This document shows positions 36,101 through 45,824 of a stretch of 64,000 bases of DNA, piece after piece. Position 1 is the stretch's first letter, and the number at the start of each line of letters is the position of its first letter. The DNA is from Lepus europaeus (Eukaryota > Chordata > Mammalia > Lagomorpha > Leporidae), in NCBI RefSeq assembly GCF_033115175.1, contig NC_084844.1:31095885-31159884 (forward strand). Reading direction: 5' to 3'. A model generated the notes under the pieces. It was not told the DNA's origin. It ran no database searches and worked only from the letters and a program-made list of their open reading frames with translations. Made by a program: the position numbers and the translations under genes.

Positions 36101-39100
36101 CATTTGGGTCTCCCTCATGCATAGCAGGCACCCAAGTAAGTACTTGACCCATCATTTGCTGGATCCCAGGGGGCACAGGAGCAGGAAGCTGGATAGGAAG
36201 TGCAAAGTAGCTGGAACTTGAGCAAGGTACTCCCATATGGGGTACAGGCACCCTAAATGGTTGCTTAACTCACTGTGCCACACCACCTATCCCTAAAAAA
36301 GTCTGACAGGTACACTTGCTGTCCTTAGTACTTGCTGCTAACATATTCTTAGACCCACTCCACAGTTTGCTCTGGGGACTACTTTGCTCTCATTGCTGTT
36401 ACTTTCCCATGTGCCTAGGTGGTCACGGAAGGCTTTTAGAAGGAGACGATGTCTGAGGTTTGTTTTGGAAGTTGAATTAAAGTTTTCCAGGCAGATGAGA
36501 ATACATGTGTGTGAGGGGATGAGGAAATGAGTGGATTAGGGGCATTCTAGACCCACAGAGCAGCGTGAGTGAAGCAGGAAAGCACGAAGCACCTCCCACA
36601 GATTGTCCTAGCTGCCATTGCTCTACTGTCAGTACTACAAGTATGGAGGAGGGTCCAGACCCCCTAGTGCCTAGCATGGCTACCTGGCCTCAGGTTTTAC
36701 TCTATAGAGTTATGAAATATGCTAAATAGGGTTCCACCTAGCACTTGGAGTGTGACCTTTGCCATCTCTAGCAGAAGGTACTAGAAAATCAGAGCTCACT
36801 AGGGGCACATCAAGTCTTTAGTCAGAACTCTTGGTTGTAAGTAACAAACAGTCAACTGAAGAGTAAGAAAAGAAGAAAAGAGAAAAGTTTATTGGCTCAT
36901 GGTGTTGACAGACAGGGGCTTCTGTCTTCTAGGACAGCTGCATTTGGAAACTCCAGTAATTTCCTGCAGAATGTTTCTTTCTCCATCTCTGACCTCTCTT
37001 GTCCTCTGTGGTGACCTAGTTCTCAGGCAGATTCCTACCTGATATGTCCATCAGAAGATCCAGGCATAGGTACTAACCATGCAGATAACCCCAGAGGAAA
37101 GAGACTCCATGTTCCTAGCAATGGCAGCAGGAGTTCCAGGACTGGCTCTCACCGGCTCAGCCTGAAGCATGGGCTTATACCCTGTAAGCATTCATCATGC
37201 ATCTGGGGAACTTTGGGTTCTGAAAGGCCCTTTCTGTTTTGGGAGCAGCCAGACTCTCCCTGGCCCTATCTCCCCAGCTGCCATGGTGCAGTCTCTTGAG
37301 CCAGACTCTGCCAACACCATGCACACAAGGCTTCAGTTTGTAAAAAGCCAATGTGAAGAAGCAGACAGCAAGCAAAATGTATTGTGTGTGTGTGTGTGTG
37401 TGTGTGTGTGACAGCTAAGGCATCTGACTTTAGGAGAAGATCCCCTGTTGTTTCCTACCCAGCATCAACAGCTTGTGCTAGGGTGTCTAGTCGAAGGGAA
37501 AGAGCAATTTGGCTTTGCTAGAACAATCCTGAGACTGAAAGCTTCCCGCTGGTCCTCCTGGATATGATGAGTACCTGAGAGCCTTACTGAGCCACTTCTG
37601 GTCTGCCTTGCTAGGGTGGCAAACTGAGACTCAGGTCAAGAGCAACATCCATGAATTAATTACTGTGACCTTGTCTTACTCATTTTCCAAGCCCTGGAAT
37701 TACTGCAGCTTCAATCTTGCTTAAACCTAGAGCATGGTGATACCCTGAAGGAAAATTGAAATGCTGATGGGAGAAGGAAAAATCAACTTGGAGTGTGTAA
37801 ATGCAACCACGTGTCCATTCCTCCCCTCCCCTCAAGGGCCATTGTGAGCCTCCTGTGGCAATAATGGGCTGGCAATTTCTTTAGCCCATGATCTGCTTCC
37901 AGTGGGCTTTTTGTTAAAAGCTAAGTTAATCTCCTTCAGCATTTCCTCAAGAACTCTCTTGGCTACTGCAGTAGCCCTAGCTCAGCTACTTACTGCACAG
38001 ACTGGGCAGAGGTTTGTATGTCACTAACTTCCTTTATTACCTGCCTCCAAGAGGTGACTACTGTTTGCATGCTGTAGCACAATGGAGTGAGTATTAAAGG
38101 AATATGGTCCCTGTACTGTGGCATAATGTGAAGAAATACGACAGAGAAATAAGAAACATGGGGAAGAGATAAGAAACTTACTCTTGATACTTTCTAGCTA
38201 TTTAGAGAGGACATTGGTGGTTCCAGAAGCTTCATTACCCATTGAATGCTCTAGACTAAGAGACTGCCTCAGTCTCAGGCTATCTACCTGTAGTTTGTCA
38301 AGAAACTCAGAGGGAAAGCGCTCAAAAGCAAAACTATTGGTACTCTAGTGACATCTGGTGGTCATTCTGGTTTTAAAACCTCTGACAATTTATTATTGGA
38401 TGCTTGATTTTGTTTCACATACCTGATGATCTTGTCTGTGTTATACAAAGGACGAGTTCTGATAGGCTCATTTATTTTTGCTGTGTTTTTCTGCTTTCCA
38501 GATGGTAAATAACGTGTCTATGGTAATTGATTTTTCTGATAATTCTATGCCTTGGGAGCTAGTGGTTTATCGTATCCTAAGGTCATCCTATGTAGGCTTC
38601 TTGTTTGTCGCAGCCAGGGATATTTCCAGATGCATTAACTTCTTTTGTTCTCCTTTAGAACTCCATGAAAGCGATTGCAATGGAGAGACTGTGGTCTACT
38701 GGGAGGTGAAGTACCCTTTTCCCATGTCCAACAGAGATGTATCCTTTCCACAAAGCACGTTGTTCCACAGCCCTCTGCGTTTCTGTGCCTGTCAGCCATT
38801 GCCCAGTGCAGGGGTGCTGGAGCTGGTCTCCCAGCAGGAGAGGACAGCATTGTCTTTGATGTTTGCTGAAGCATCTGCTGAAGCTATTGCTTCTTGTGTG
38901 GCTTTGGAGACCTCAGAATGTGATGTCTGGGCCAGACCACATGGAGCACCCATAATTGTGGTCATTGAAGAGCAGTTCATACTTTCTAGCTGCCTAGGAC
39001 TTGAAATTGTTGGACCCCAGAATTGGGGACCCAGAGGGCACTCTTTGTAAGGAATTCTTAGTACAGCTTCCTCAATCTATGGGGCAGGAATGGGATCCCA

Positions 39101-39626
39101 AAGGGTTGAGATGACAGAGGCATTGAGGTTCTTAGTGATGGAGCAGGCACCAGCACTCACACCCCTACATTTCCTGCTCTCCCCAAACCTACCTCTGGTG
39201 TCAGTTGACTCCATGGCCATCCCTCCTTAGCTGTTCACTCTGGATGTTGGAGGTGTGCTGCCCCTTTTCCCCACTTCTTGGCTTATGAGATGAAACAGTT
39301 GAATGAGGGCCAGTGCCGCGGCTCAATAGGCTAATCCTCCACCTTGCGGCGCCGGCACACCGGGTTCTAGTCCCGGTCGGGGTGCCGGATTCTGTCCCGG
39401 TTGCCCCTCTTCCAGGCCAGCTCTCTACTGTGGCCAGGGAGTGCAGTGGAGGATGGCCCAGGTCCTTGGGCCCTGCACCTGCATGGGAGACCAGGAGAAG
39501 CACCTGGCTCCTGCCTTCAGATCAGTGCAGTGCGCCGGCTGCAGCGGCCATTATGGGGTGAACCAATGGCAAAGGAAGACCTTTCTCTCTGTCTCTCTCT
39601 CTCACTGTCCACTCTGCCTGTCAAAA

Positions 39627-39657
<31 letters not shown>

Positions 39658-42600
39658 ATGAAACAGTTGAATGAAATGTGGGGAAATTTAGCTGGCACTC
39701 CAAGGTTCTAAGAAGTCCCCTTCAGAGTAGCCTGGGAAGGTGGAGTGGACATTTGCTGGAGGGTGGGATGGAGCAGGATGACTGACAGATAGGGGGGACT
39801 TCCACTCCGTCACTTCTTCCTTCCATCACAGCAGCTGAATGTTTTACAGGTTGAATTTCCATAGGAGATCCTCCCAAGAAAGGCTCTTGTAGAATAAAAT
39901 AATGTTTGGGAGACATTGAGTTGGATGCTCACTGGGCCCTTTTCTAGCTCTGACATTGTATAGATGTTCATGTTTCTAAATACTCTCTAGAAAGAGAGGG
40001 AAAATGGGTGTGTTTGTATGTGTTTTTCTGTTCATTTGTGACTGTCCTTGCCTCCAACTAGATTACAAACACCCTAACAGTTTGTTTCTTGGCACAATAT
40101 CCACTTACTGCTCTTTTGGGAAGGCATCATTTACATTTCAACAAATTGTTGATTAGTGAATCATTTAAATGTTATGTGGTTGTCTTTAATCCTGTCACCA
40201 ACTGTCGGACTTAACAGTTAAGGAAACTGGGGCAAGAGAAGTTGGGGACTTCACTCAGGTTCACACAGGTAGTTGGTGGCAGAGGCAAGTTGGAGACTCA
40301 GGTCCAGCAGTTGGTAGTCCTGAGCAGGTCATGATCTCACCTCTCTGATGTCCCATTCATTAAGCTCAGGAATGGACACTTGGGGCTCCTTGAAGTTCCC
40401 TTTCATTGGTTTTCCAATGCTACACAGTCCTGTAATGAGTTTCTTTGTCTTTATATAGGGACAACAATTCATTGCCTAATAATGGAAACACATGCTGAGA
40501 AGTGTGTCAGGTTCGGCACTCTGTGAACATCCTTGAGTATACTTGTACATACCTACGTGGCCTAGGCCAATCACTTGACCTGGTCTCTTGATGCAATCCA
40601 AGGACAGTAAACATGAGACGTAGGAGGTTGTGCTCAGCTTATCACAGCATACTCCTTTACAATAAACTATTTTTGATAAATGGAAGGAGTATTCTCCAAA
40701 CAACCATAAAAGGATAGTAAATATATAAACTACTAACATAATCATTCATTATTATTATCAAGTATTATGTATTGTACGTCATTGTAGGTGCTATCCTTTA
40801 AACACCTGCCAAGGCAGTAGGTTTGTGTACACCAGCATCACCACAAACACATGAATAATGTGTTATAAGGGCTACAACATCATTAGGCAATAGGAATTTT
40901 TTTATCACCATTATAATCTTATGGGGCCACTGTTGTATATATGGTCTATCATCAAGCAAAATGTCATTATGCATTGCAAACTGTGTGTAGATTTCTCTGG
41001 TAAGGGTTATTAATTCTTCAGAGCAGAGAATATTCTGATAGAAAAGAACCTTAGTTTTGAAGCAAAAGATCCTGGGTTAAGTCTGAGCACGTTCCCTAGT
41101 TTGCTGTGACTTTCAAAAAGCTGTTCACTTCTCTGGGCCTCAGAGAACTGACGGCTCTCCAGTTGTAGGCTGTATGGTACATTGGCATCGCCAATGCTTT
41201 AAAGACATTCTGCAGAGTTTTAGTCACTATGTCAAGGTAATCTTTCCTCACTGAGGTGTCAGGTGATGTCTCTTGTTCACAAGTTGTGGAGAGTGATACG
41301 ATGACAATATTTACTGTAAGAAAAAAGACAAAGACTCAGGAGAAAGGAAAGCCAGAACCAGAGTAATGTCATCTCTCCCCTGAACCATCTGAGGACTTTA
41401 CTCCTCAGTCCTTGGAGTGCGGGGCCATAGGTTGCCAAGTGGGAGGCATGGGGTGACAGGAGGTACTACAGAGACAAGGTGGCATGGGGCTGGGGTTGTT
41501 CTTGTGTTGTACTAAATGTAATTGTGTTGTTCTTAGAGTGACTTTTGTTTTAGGCTTCTCGTTGCTTCTAGTGTGAAACCCAACATTGTTATTTGAAATT
41601 ATCCATGCCACTTTCACATGTTAAAGAGTTGGACCCCATCTAGCTGTGACATTCTAACTAGGTTTTTGGAGTCTGGGTTCGGATTGAGGTTCCATCACTT
41701 CATCTGGGCTATGGGGTCTTGGGTAAGTTCTTTGCCTTTCTGACCCTCAATTTTGTCATGTGTAAGATGAGGGTTCTTATACCTACTCACGGGGTCTTTT
41801 TAAGATTGTATTTGATCCGCTATATGTGTAAAACACATGATGTTTCTCATGTGGTAAGAACTCAATGAGTAGTGACTCATGTTTCTTGGGATTTAATTAT
41901 CTTGCCTAGGATTGGGCCATGGACCTGGTGGTTGTTTTGTGAATGTTTACAGAGATGGAATGGCTTTGTTTTTCTTGGTGAACCAGTAGGAACCTAGAAC
42001 CAGCATCTGCCTATTAAATATTCAGGCATTCATGTGTCTTCCTAAGTCACCAATTGACATCTTATTCGATATCTGCTGTGCACAGAGATCCATAAAAAAC
42101 AGGACAGAGAGGAGTAACACCATAATAGTCTTTCAAGTGCTTCTTCTGCCCCAGTCTTTGTTTCTGACCCCACCAAGCTTGCCTAATGGGCAGTGTTACT
42201 TAGGGAAAGAGTCTCAGATGCAGGATCACACAACTGATAAGGGACTAATCCTCTCCCATCTCCTTACACCTTCTTAGTGAAAGAAGGAAAGCTTTCTTAG
42301 CATAATTAAAGACATCAAGAAGTCATTCTCCTGCTCCAGGCAGGCTCTCAAATGAGAATACTAAGTGGTACAAGGAGCAGTCAGTCTTGTAGTGCAGATG
42401 GTGAGAGCAAGCAGGTGTGTGAGGTGCTCACAGATAGCAGCACGTGCCCTTGCTTCCCATTCATGGAGCCATGCCTTAACTCACAATGCAGTATGTGTAC
42501 ATCCGGCAGCGGCAAGAACTGGACGTGGAAGGGCGGAAGATCTACGTGGTCCTGGCCCAGAGCACCTCTGTGCCTCAGCTTCCCGAAAGGCCAGGTGTGA

Positions 42601-44597
42601 TTCGTGTGAAGCGCTATAAGCAGAGCCTGGCGATTGAGAGTGATGGCAAGACGGGAAGCAAAGGTAAAGCCGGGGCACGTGGGCCGTACTGATGGAGAGG
42701 TGTGGCAGGTGTATGGAGCTTATCTTGGAGGTCAGAGGGTGGCCACTAGTGCAATACACCTGGGGAGAGGTTTATTCCACCCACTCAAAGTTGGCTAGAG
42801 CATGACTTAAGTGTCTGAATCTGACCCACGCCATTCTTTACTGATTCTTGCATTGTCCAGGTGAAAGCCAAACACAAAAAGTCAACAAGAAGGTTTAAAA
42901 ATTCATTTCAGGCTAACTAAGAGGGCTGGCAGGTCCGCTAGGAGGATGCAGGTCTTGGTTAGCACAAACCCTGAGATGTAGGACCTGCCCTGTTTGCTTT
43001 GCAGTCTCCAGGGAAGAGCACTCTGGGCAGAGAGAAGGGTGTGAGGCCACCTGCTGTATTGGAACAAGTGTAGCCTTGCTTCCTCAGCAAAAATCTGAGC
43101 CACGGTTCTGATGCTCATTAGGTTTGTCACCTCAAGTATGTCACCTAGCTTTTATGAGTCTCTCTTTTGTCAATTACAAAATGATGAGGTTAACTTTTTT
43201 GGTTGCTTAGGGTGTTTAAATGAGAGACTATATCTGAGTGTCTCGCATTTGTCATGTTTTTAATAAATAGTAGCAGAATGAGCCTGTGGCTATGTTTTTT
43301 GAAAATGCTTATATATAAATATGCTGTTAGGCAAGTCACTGGAGACAGAAATCTAGCTGAATTATAGGCCACCTCTCTCCATATTTTCTAGGCTAGAATA
43401 TGAAAGTATAAAGTTTAGAGGGTTTTGTTGCTGGAATGTCCCAATTTTTTCCCCTCTTTCTCAATTGTCCTTTCTTTTCCCCTCTAGTTTTCATGTATTA
43501 CTTCGATAACCCGGGTGGCCAAATTCCGTCCTGGCTCATTAACTGGGCCGCCAAGGTGAGCTCCCAGGAGGCAGGAGGGGGAAGTGTGTTTGACAAATGT
43601 TGACTTAGCCTGCAGGGCTCTCAGGCTGAAGAGACACATTGTCTCAGGCATAATGAGGCTCTTTTATGAAGAGCTTGGTTGAGTGACTTTGGTCAGGGCT
43701 GGGCTTGCTAACATCCAGGATAGAGGCAGGGACAAAAGACAAAGAATTGTTAGCTTGCAGGGGTAGCGCCTCCCTGTTAGTTCCCTGAGAACCAGCCAGG
43801 ATCACTCTCTGGAACCTCTGGACAATAGCCTGCTCCCTGGAGGCGCAACAGTGCCTTTGCAATCTTGTATCTGTGTCTGGTGGAGAAGACGGACTGACCT
43901 GGCTTAGAGATGATGCACAGGGCTTTGGTGTCAGGCAGATGTGGTTTTGAATCCTGCCTCTGCTATTGACTGTCTTGTTTTATTGAGGGAAGCCATTACT
44001 TTTTCCTTTTTTGAAAGTAAAGATGGATATGAGCTATCCTGGGAGTGGTATTCCATAGGGCAATGTTTGGGACGTGTCTCTGGTACAATGTTCAGCACTA
44101 GCTAAGTAATACTATATTCTGTTCTTTGACCCCAAACCCTTACCATCTTCTAATTCTATAAAGCAAATTCTTTCCCTTGTTTTGGGGAGAAGAATCCAGC
44201 ACCCCAGTTTAATCCCATGTCCTGTGTTTTTTGTTTCGTCTTTTTACTTCTCAGGAAATGATATCTCAGAAATGTCTTCACTCTTTGCCAACGAAAGCCA
44301 AAATAGAAGGCGATGCCTTGCCACAGCAGCTCCTGCCATCCCATCCCATCTTAGCTGTGCCCTGGGGCATCCCTTTCATCGTTCTCTGTGCCCACATTCT
44401 GTTGAAATCTGGTCAGGGGCCCTGTTGTCTTTTATTCTCAAAGCCGTCTTTGTTTACCTCTTGCCACATCTCGGAGAAGCCAGAGTGGCTGCTATGAGGA
44501 CATCAAAATGACAGTCTCTCTTCCTTTGCAGAATGGAGTTCCTAACTTCTTGAAAGACATGGCGAAAGCCTGCCAGAACTACCTCAAGAGAACCTAA
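21042..44597 (+). CDS. PCTP: Phosphatidylcholine transfer protein (START domain, STARD2), six coding exons
   Basis: The spliced CDS joins 21042-21182, 35690-35807, 38659-38738, 42492-42663, 43488-43555 and 44532-44597. That is 645 nt, encoding 214 residues plus stop, equal in length to human PCTP as I recall it. All five introns are GT-AG and all phases join. The protein is essentially one START lipid-binding domain, a soluble cytosolic carrier that holds one phosphatidylcholine molecule and exchanges it between membranes. Residues known from the human structure are kept: R78 (phosphate contact) and W101, Y114 and Y155 (aromatic cage around choline); D82 and C63 are also present. The C-terminal amphipathic helix (about 194-214, NGVPNFLKDMAKACQNYLKRT minus a few residues) is intact. 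The chosen ATG has A at -3 and gives the family-length N-terminus (MKPAASGFTEEQF). The N-terminal seven residues differ most from human; the rest is closely similar. No frameshift or stop is seen, so the gene looks functional. Confidence 0.97.
21508..21545. repeat. 19-bp unit repeated twice
   Basis: gtgtatgcgggcgggggag occurs at 21508-21526 and again at 21527-21545, in the GC-rich start of PCTP intron 1. Confidence 0.95.
23405..23722 (-). mobile_element. C-SINE, antisense, diverged
   Basis: 'aaaacatttatttatttatt' tail side, 'gcccaagcacttggaccatt' and a changed head end. In PCTP intron 1. Confidence 0.78.
25058..25319 (-). mobile_element. Old C-SINE, antisense
   Basis: 'aaaattttatttatttgaga', 'ctgttggttcactccc', 'gggatgcaggcatcttactc', ending 'ctaggctagacacccc'. 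Confidence 0.72.
25655..25800 (+). repeat. MIR relic
   Basis: 'ctgggtgagcttgatcattg', then 'ttgactttctcacttaggaa' and 'tagggttgttgagaggattt', the usual MIR order. Confidence 0.6.
28930..29100 (+). repeat. MIR relic
   Basis: 'ctcaggcaagtgattgagtc', 'gagctttgtttcttcacgtg', then 'attaagataatgccaacttc'. Diverged. Confidence 0.5.
29330..29609 (-). mobile_element. MITE-like element, copy B, interrupted by a SINE
   Basis: The left arm (29330-29359) reads 'actttaaaaagtttgtggaa'. The core and right arm (from about 29507) include 'gaaatccatgcataactt' and 'cttttccaaaaacttcttga'. It is in the opposite orientation to copy C. A 5'-truncated C-SINE lies between the halves. Confidence 0.65.
29360..29506 (+). 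mobile_element. C-SINE, 5' truncated
   Basis: Starts inside the element at 'tgcacccacatgggagacc' and ends 'cctttcaaataaataataaa'. It sits inside MITE copy B. Confidence 0.82.
29890..30255 (-). mobile_element. C-SINE, antisense, with expanded hexanucleotide
   Basis: The target duplication taaaggagactttt is present before and after. Head end 'ctatgccacggcgccggccc'. The region near the tail holds (GGTAGA)n. Confidence 0.9.
29935..29976. repeat. Hexanucleotide microsatellite (GGTAGA)n
   Basis: About seven units of ggtaga, followed by (GA)n. It appears to have grown from the GA-rich part of the host SINE. The 169-codon frame across it, starting with valine-glutamate repeats, is an artefact. Confidence 0.95.
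30795..30920 (+). repeat. Ancient interspersed repeat fragment
   Basis: 'ttggctgcaagtaatagaaa' and 'gagatgtttatttttctcac' resemble the opening of a common old repeat, apparently the same family as 36800-37165. Family name not assigned. Confidence 0.4.
31048..31389 (+). mobile_element. Young class 1 C-SINE, CpG-rich
   Basis: A perfect 14-bp duplication aaaacaggtaggtg flanks it (31034-31047 and 31390-31403). The head 'gccggcgccgcggctcacta' and B-box-like 'gggttctagtcccggtc' are nearly free of CpG decay. In PCTP intron 1, same strand as the gene. Confidence 0.95.
31971..32099 (+). mobile_element. MITE-like element, copy C, complete
   Basis: The left end 'gggtcttcaaaaagttcttg' and right end 'catgaatgttttgaagttcc' are imperfect inverted repeats. 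The core is 'aagcatgcatggatttcaga'. The element is about 130 bp and non-coding; the structure suggests a mariner-type MITE, which is an inference. Confidence 0.7.
32484..32530 (+). mobile_element. C-SINE tail fragment
   Basis: Only 'atctctctgtaactctgcct' and a short A-rich end remain. Confidence 0.5.
33314..33643 (-). mobile_element. C-SINE, antisense, full length
   Basis: 'ttatttgaaaggcagagtta' to head 'ctacgccacagtgccggccc'. Forms an inverted pair with the + copy 63 bases downstream. Confidence 0.9.
33707..34048 (+). mobile_element. C-SINE, full length
   Basis: Head 'cagtggcatagtgggtgaag' to tail 'ttcaaataaataaatattta'. Inverted partner of the copy at 33314-33643 in PCTP intron 1. Confidence 0.88.
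34330..35575 (+). mobile_element. LINE-2 (3' part), split by a SINE
   Basis: L2 landmarks flank the SINE at 34829-35143. Before it are 'cagatctggtcattcacctg' and 'ccatccagtagttttccata'. After it are the 'caggcatcctgttcatcaac' stretch and 'agatccttgagagcaggggc'. Non-coding here; the 150-codon frame at 35209-35661 is L2 sequence running toward exon 2. Boundaries are approximate. Confidence 0.65.
34829..35143 (-). mobile_element. Old C-SINE, antisense, inside L2
   Basis: 'aatttttaaagaataattat' tail side, 'catccactggttcactctcc', 'gacgtgggcatcccaactgg' head side. Diverged. Confidence 0.75.
35690..35807 (+). CDS. PCTP: PCTP coding exon 2 (residues 48-86 plus one base)
   Basis: The acceptor is tttcaccag|GAAAGT and the donor AAAG|GTGAGT, a near-consensus site. 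The exon encodes ESGLYEYKVFGVLEDC... and ends ...RKQWDQYVK, leaving phase 1. It carries C63, R78 and D82. Exon 2 sits about 14.5 kb downstream of exon 1. Confidence 0.96.
35935..36294 (-). mobile_element. Old C-SINE, antisense, in PCTP intron 2
   Basis: 'ctaatttatttgaaaggcag', an expanded CA-rich part near 35980-36010, and head side 'aactcactgtgccacaccac'. It starts only 128 bases after exon 2. Confidence 0.78.
36800..37165 (+). repeat. Ancient interspersed repeat fragment
   Basis: 'cttggttgtaagtaacaaac', 'aaagtttattggctcatggt' and the later 'gaccttatt-like' CT-rich part resemble a common old eutherian repeat. I recall the pattern but not a certain family name. Confidence 0.45.
37383..37411. 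repeat. (GT)n microsatellite
   Basis: About 14 uninterrupted GT units in PCTP intron 2. Confidence 0.95.
38659..38738 (+). CDS. PCTP: PCTP coding exon 3 (residues 87-113)
   Basis: The acceptor is ttctcctttag|AACTCC. The exon encodes ELHESDCNGETVVYW then EVKYPFPMSNRD and includes cage residue W101. The donor is GAT|GTATCC, poor after the invariant GT (no G at +5). At 80 bp the exon is not a multiple of three, so skipping it would shift the frame. Confidence 0.95.
39307..39657 (+). mobile_element. Young class 1 C-SINE in PCTP intron 3
   Basis: A perfect 17-bp duplication atgaaacagttgaatga flanks it (39290-39306, 39658-39674). The head, B-box-like 'gggttctagtcccggtc' and a (TAAA)n tail of about eight units are intact. 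It lies 570 bases after exon 3. Confidence 0.95.
40195..40310 (-). repeat. MIR-like relic
   Basis: 'aaggaaactggggcaagaga' and 'ggttcacacaggtagttggt' fit the reverse strand of a MIR-type element. Confidence 0.5.
41655..41890 (+). repeat. MIR relic
   Basis: 'gtcttgggtaagttctttgc', 'ctgaccctcaattttgtcat' and 'gtaagatgagggttcttata' occur in MIR order. Confidence 0.6.
42492..42663 (+). CDS. PCTP: PCTP coding exon 4 (residues 114-170 plus one base)
   Basis: The acceptor is tcacaatgcag|TATGTG and the donor AAAG|GTAAAG. The exon begins YVYIRQRQELDVEGRK and ends ...SLAIESDGKTGSK. It holds cage residues Y114 and Y155 and is the largest coding exon at 172 bp. Confidence 0.96.
42664..43487 (+). other. 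PCTP: PCTP intron 4
   Basis: A short intron of 824 bp. A MIR-like relic lies at about 43090-43290; the remainder is unassigned. It ends in a long pyrimidine-rich tract before exon 5. Confidence 0.8.
43090..43290 (+). repeat. MIR relic
   Basis: 'gtcaattacaaaatgatgag' and 'gtttaaatgagagactatat' fit the middle and 3' part of MIR. Confidence 0.5.
43488..43555 (+). CDS. PCTP: PCTP coding exon 5 (residues 171-193)
   Basis: A long pyrimidine tract ends in cctctag|TTTTCATG. The exon encodes VFMYYFDNPGGQIPSW then LINWAAK and ends AAG|GTGAGC in phase 0. The FDNPGG turn and the IPSWLINW segment lead into the C-terminal helix of the START fold. Confidence 0.96.
43556..44531 (+). other. PCTP: PCTP intron 5
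   Basis: An intron of 976 bp. A MIR-like relic occupies about 43918-44100. The rest is unassigned, and its open frames show no recognisable domain. Confidence 0.8.
43918..44100 (+). repeat. MIR-like relic
   Basis: 'ggtgtcaggcagatgtggtt', 'ttgaatcctgcctctgctat' and a later 'tggtacaatgttcagcacta' follow MIR order. Confidence 0.5.
44532..44597 (+). CDS. PCTP: PCTP coding exon 6 (residues 194-214 and stop)
   Basis: The acceptor is cctttgcag|AATGGA. The exon encodes the C-terminal amphipathic helix starting NGVPNFLKDMAKAC and ends at TAA (44595-44597). In PCTP and its START relatives this helix closes the lipid tunnel. Confidence 0.96.
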   Translation, partial: NGVPNFLKDMAKACQNYLKRT

Positions 44598-45820
44598 GAA
44601 AGAGGATGGGAAGCTGTAAGCCCATGGAATGACGTCTCTGGAAGGGCCACACCCAACGGATGCTCAGCTTTCCTCTACACGTCTGCCTTCAGAAGCCTGC
44701 ACACCCTATAGCACCTTGTCCCACAGCGTGTTTGCCTGACACCTAGCTCACCCTCTAGGCTTCCTTTCCCACTGTCACCCCACCCCTGGCCCTACTGGCT
44801 GGCTGCCTTAGTCCACTGTTGAATATGGGGCAGATTAGGGAGACCTTTGCTTGTTTATTTTAAGAAGGGAAGTCCTCAGTTGGGAACACAATCATTCCAT
44901 TGTGCCATTTTAGGGGGATGGGTGGGTGGAGGAACAACAACAAAATCTCAGAATGACTATTTCCAGCAGGCTGGCTCCTTCCCAGAATATGATTTCTTGC
45001 AACCTGGGAGGGGCTGCTGGAAGCTGCTGTTCTTTCAGAATGGACTTTCTGTGTGCCCCACCTGGGAGCTACGTGCTGATGGCCATTCATTGTAGGCTTG
45101 ATTAGGCTGAGATTGGAAGTGATAACCCAGGAAGGCTTTCTCCATTCCTACTTGTGGAGGATCGGTAGCTGTTATGATACAAACCCTCTGAGAAGCAGGA
45201 GCAGCCTGACTGAGCACATGCTGGGATAACCGTTTTCTCCTTAGTATCCATGTCTGGATTTTTCTCTTCTCCCTCTGCTCCTGGACAAAAACTGTCCACA
45301 CCTCTGTAGCTCTGCATTTTGCTGGAAACTGAGGCATCCAGATGGCTCTGGCTGCTGGCAAAAGCAAAGATGCTTTGTGCACAGCCACGTGGTAGAGTGT
45401 CTTCCTGGGCAGGAAGAATTCCCCTTCTAGAGTGTTTGGAGATGTGGAAGCGATGATAGTTCATAGTCAGGGAACGGTTAATCAATGGCTTACTTCATTC
45501 TATGCCTTTTTTTCCTCAGGAATTTTACCTAAGCTGTTTGCCTCTTCCACCACCTAAAGGACTATCAATTTCATGTGTATTCTCCTGAATCTTGGTAGTA
45601 CAAGATACTCTGTGGCCAAAGGCACAAACTTGATGATCTCAGGGATCCAATTTTAATCACTATGTATGATGATACTGAACTTTGATTACCAGATGTAGGA
45701 ATTCAAGCTATCAAGCCCGAGGAAGGGATTTGTTAAAATTAGGTACCTCAGATTCTATGTTTTATCTCTAAAAAGAAAAGCATATCCCATAATGAATAAA
45801 GAATGACTTAAACTTGTCCT
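44598..45820 (+). other. PCTP: PCTP 3' untranslated region
   Basis: About 1.2 kb of unique sequence without a SINE lies between the stop codon and the first good poly(A) signal. Open frames on either strand here match nothing I recognise. The 3' end near 45815-45825 is inferred from the signal and from the GT/T-rich stretch that follows. Confidence 0.7.
45795..45800 (+). terminator. PCTP: Poly(A) signal AATAAA of PCTP
   Basis: A canonical AATAAA sits in the sequence aatgaataaagaatg. A T/GT-rich element (cttgtttctttttgtg) follows some 35-50 bases downstream, as expected at a cleavage site. It is the first canonical AATAAA downstream of the stop codon that I see. Confidence 0.75.
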
Positions 45821-45824
45821 GTGT

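Larger units (their letters stand above)
35808..38658 (+). other. PCTP: PCTP intron 2
   Basis: It contains an old antisense C-SINE (35935-36294), an ancient repeat near 36800-37165 and a (GT)n run at 37383-37411. The rest, including about 37415-38650, is unassigned. The last 180 bases are open in the same frame as exon 3. Confidence 0.8.
38739..42491 (+). other. PCTP: PCTP intron 3
   Basis: It holds a young C-SINE (39307-39657) and MIR-like fragments near 40195-40310, 41050-41160 and 41655-41890. Other sequence, for example 39675-40190 and 41890-42490, is unassigned. The first 310 bases remain open in the frame of exon 3, up to 39050. Confidence 0.8.
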
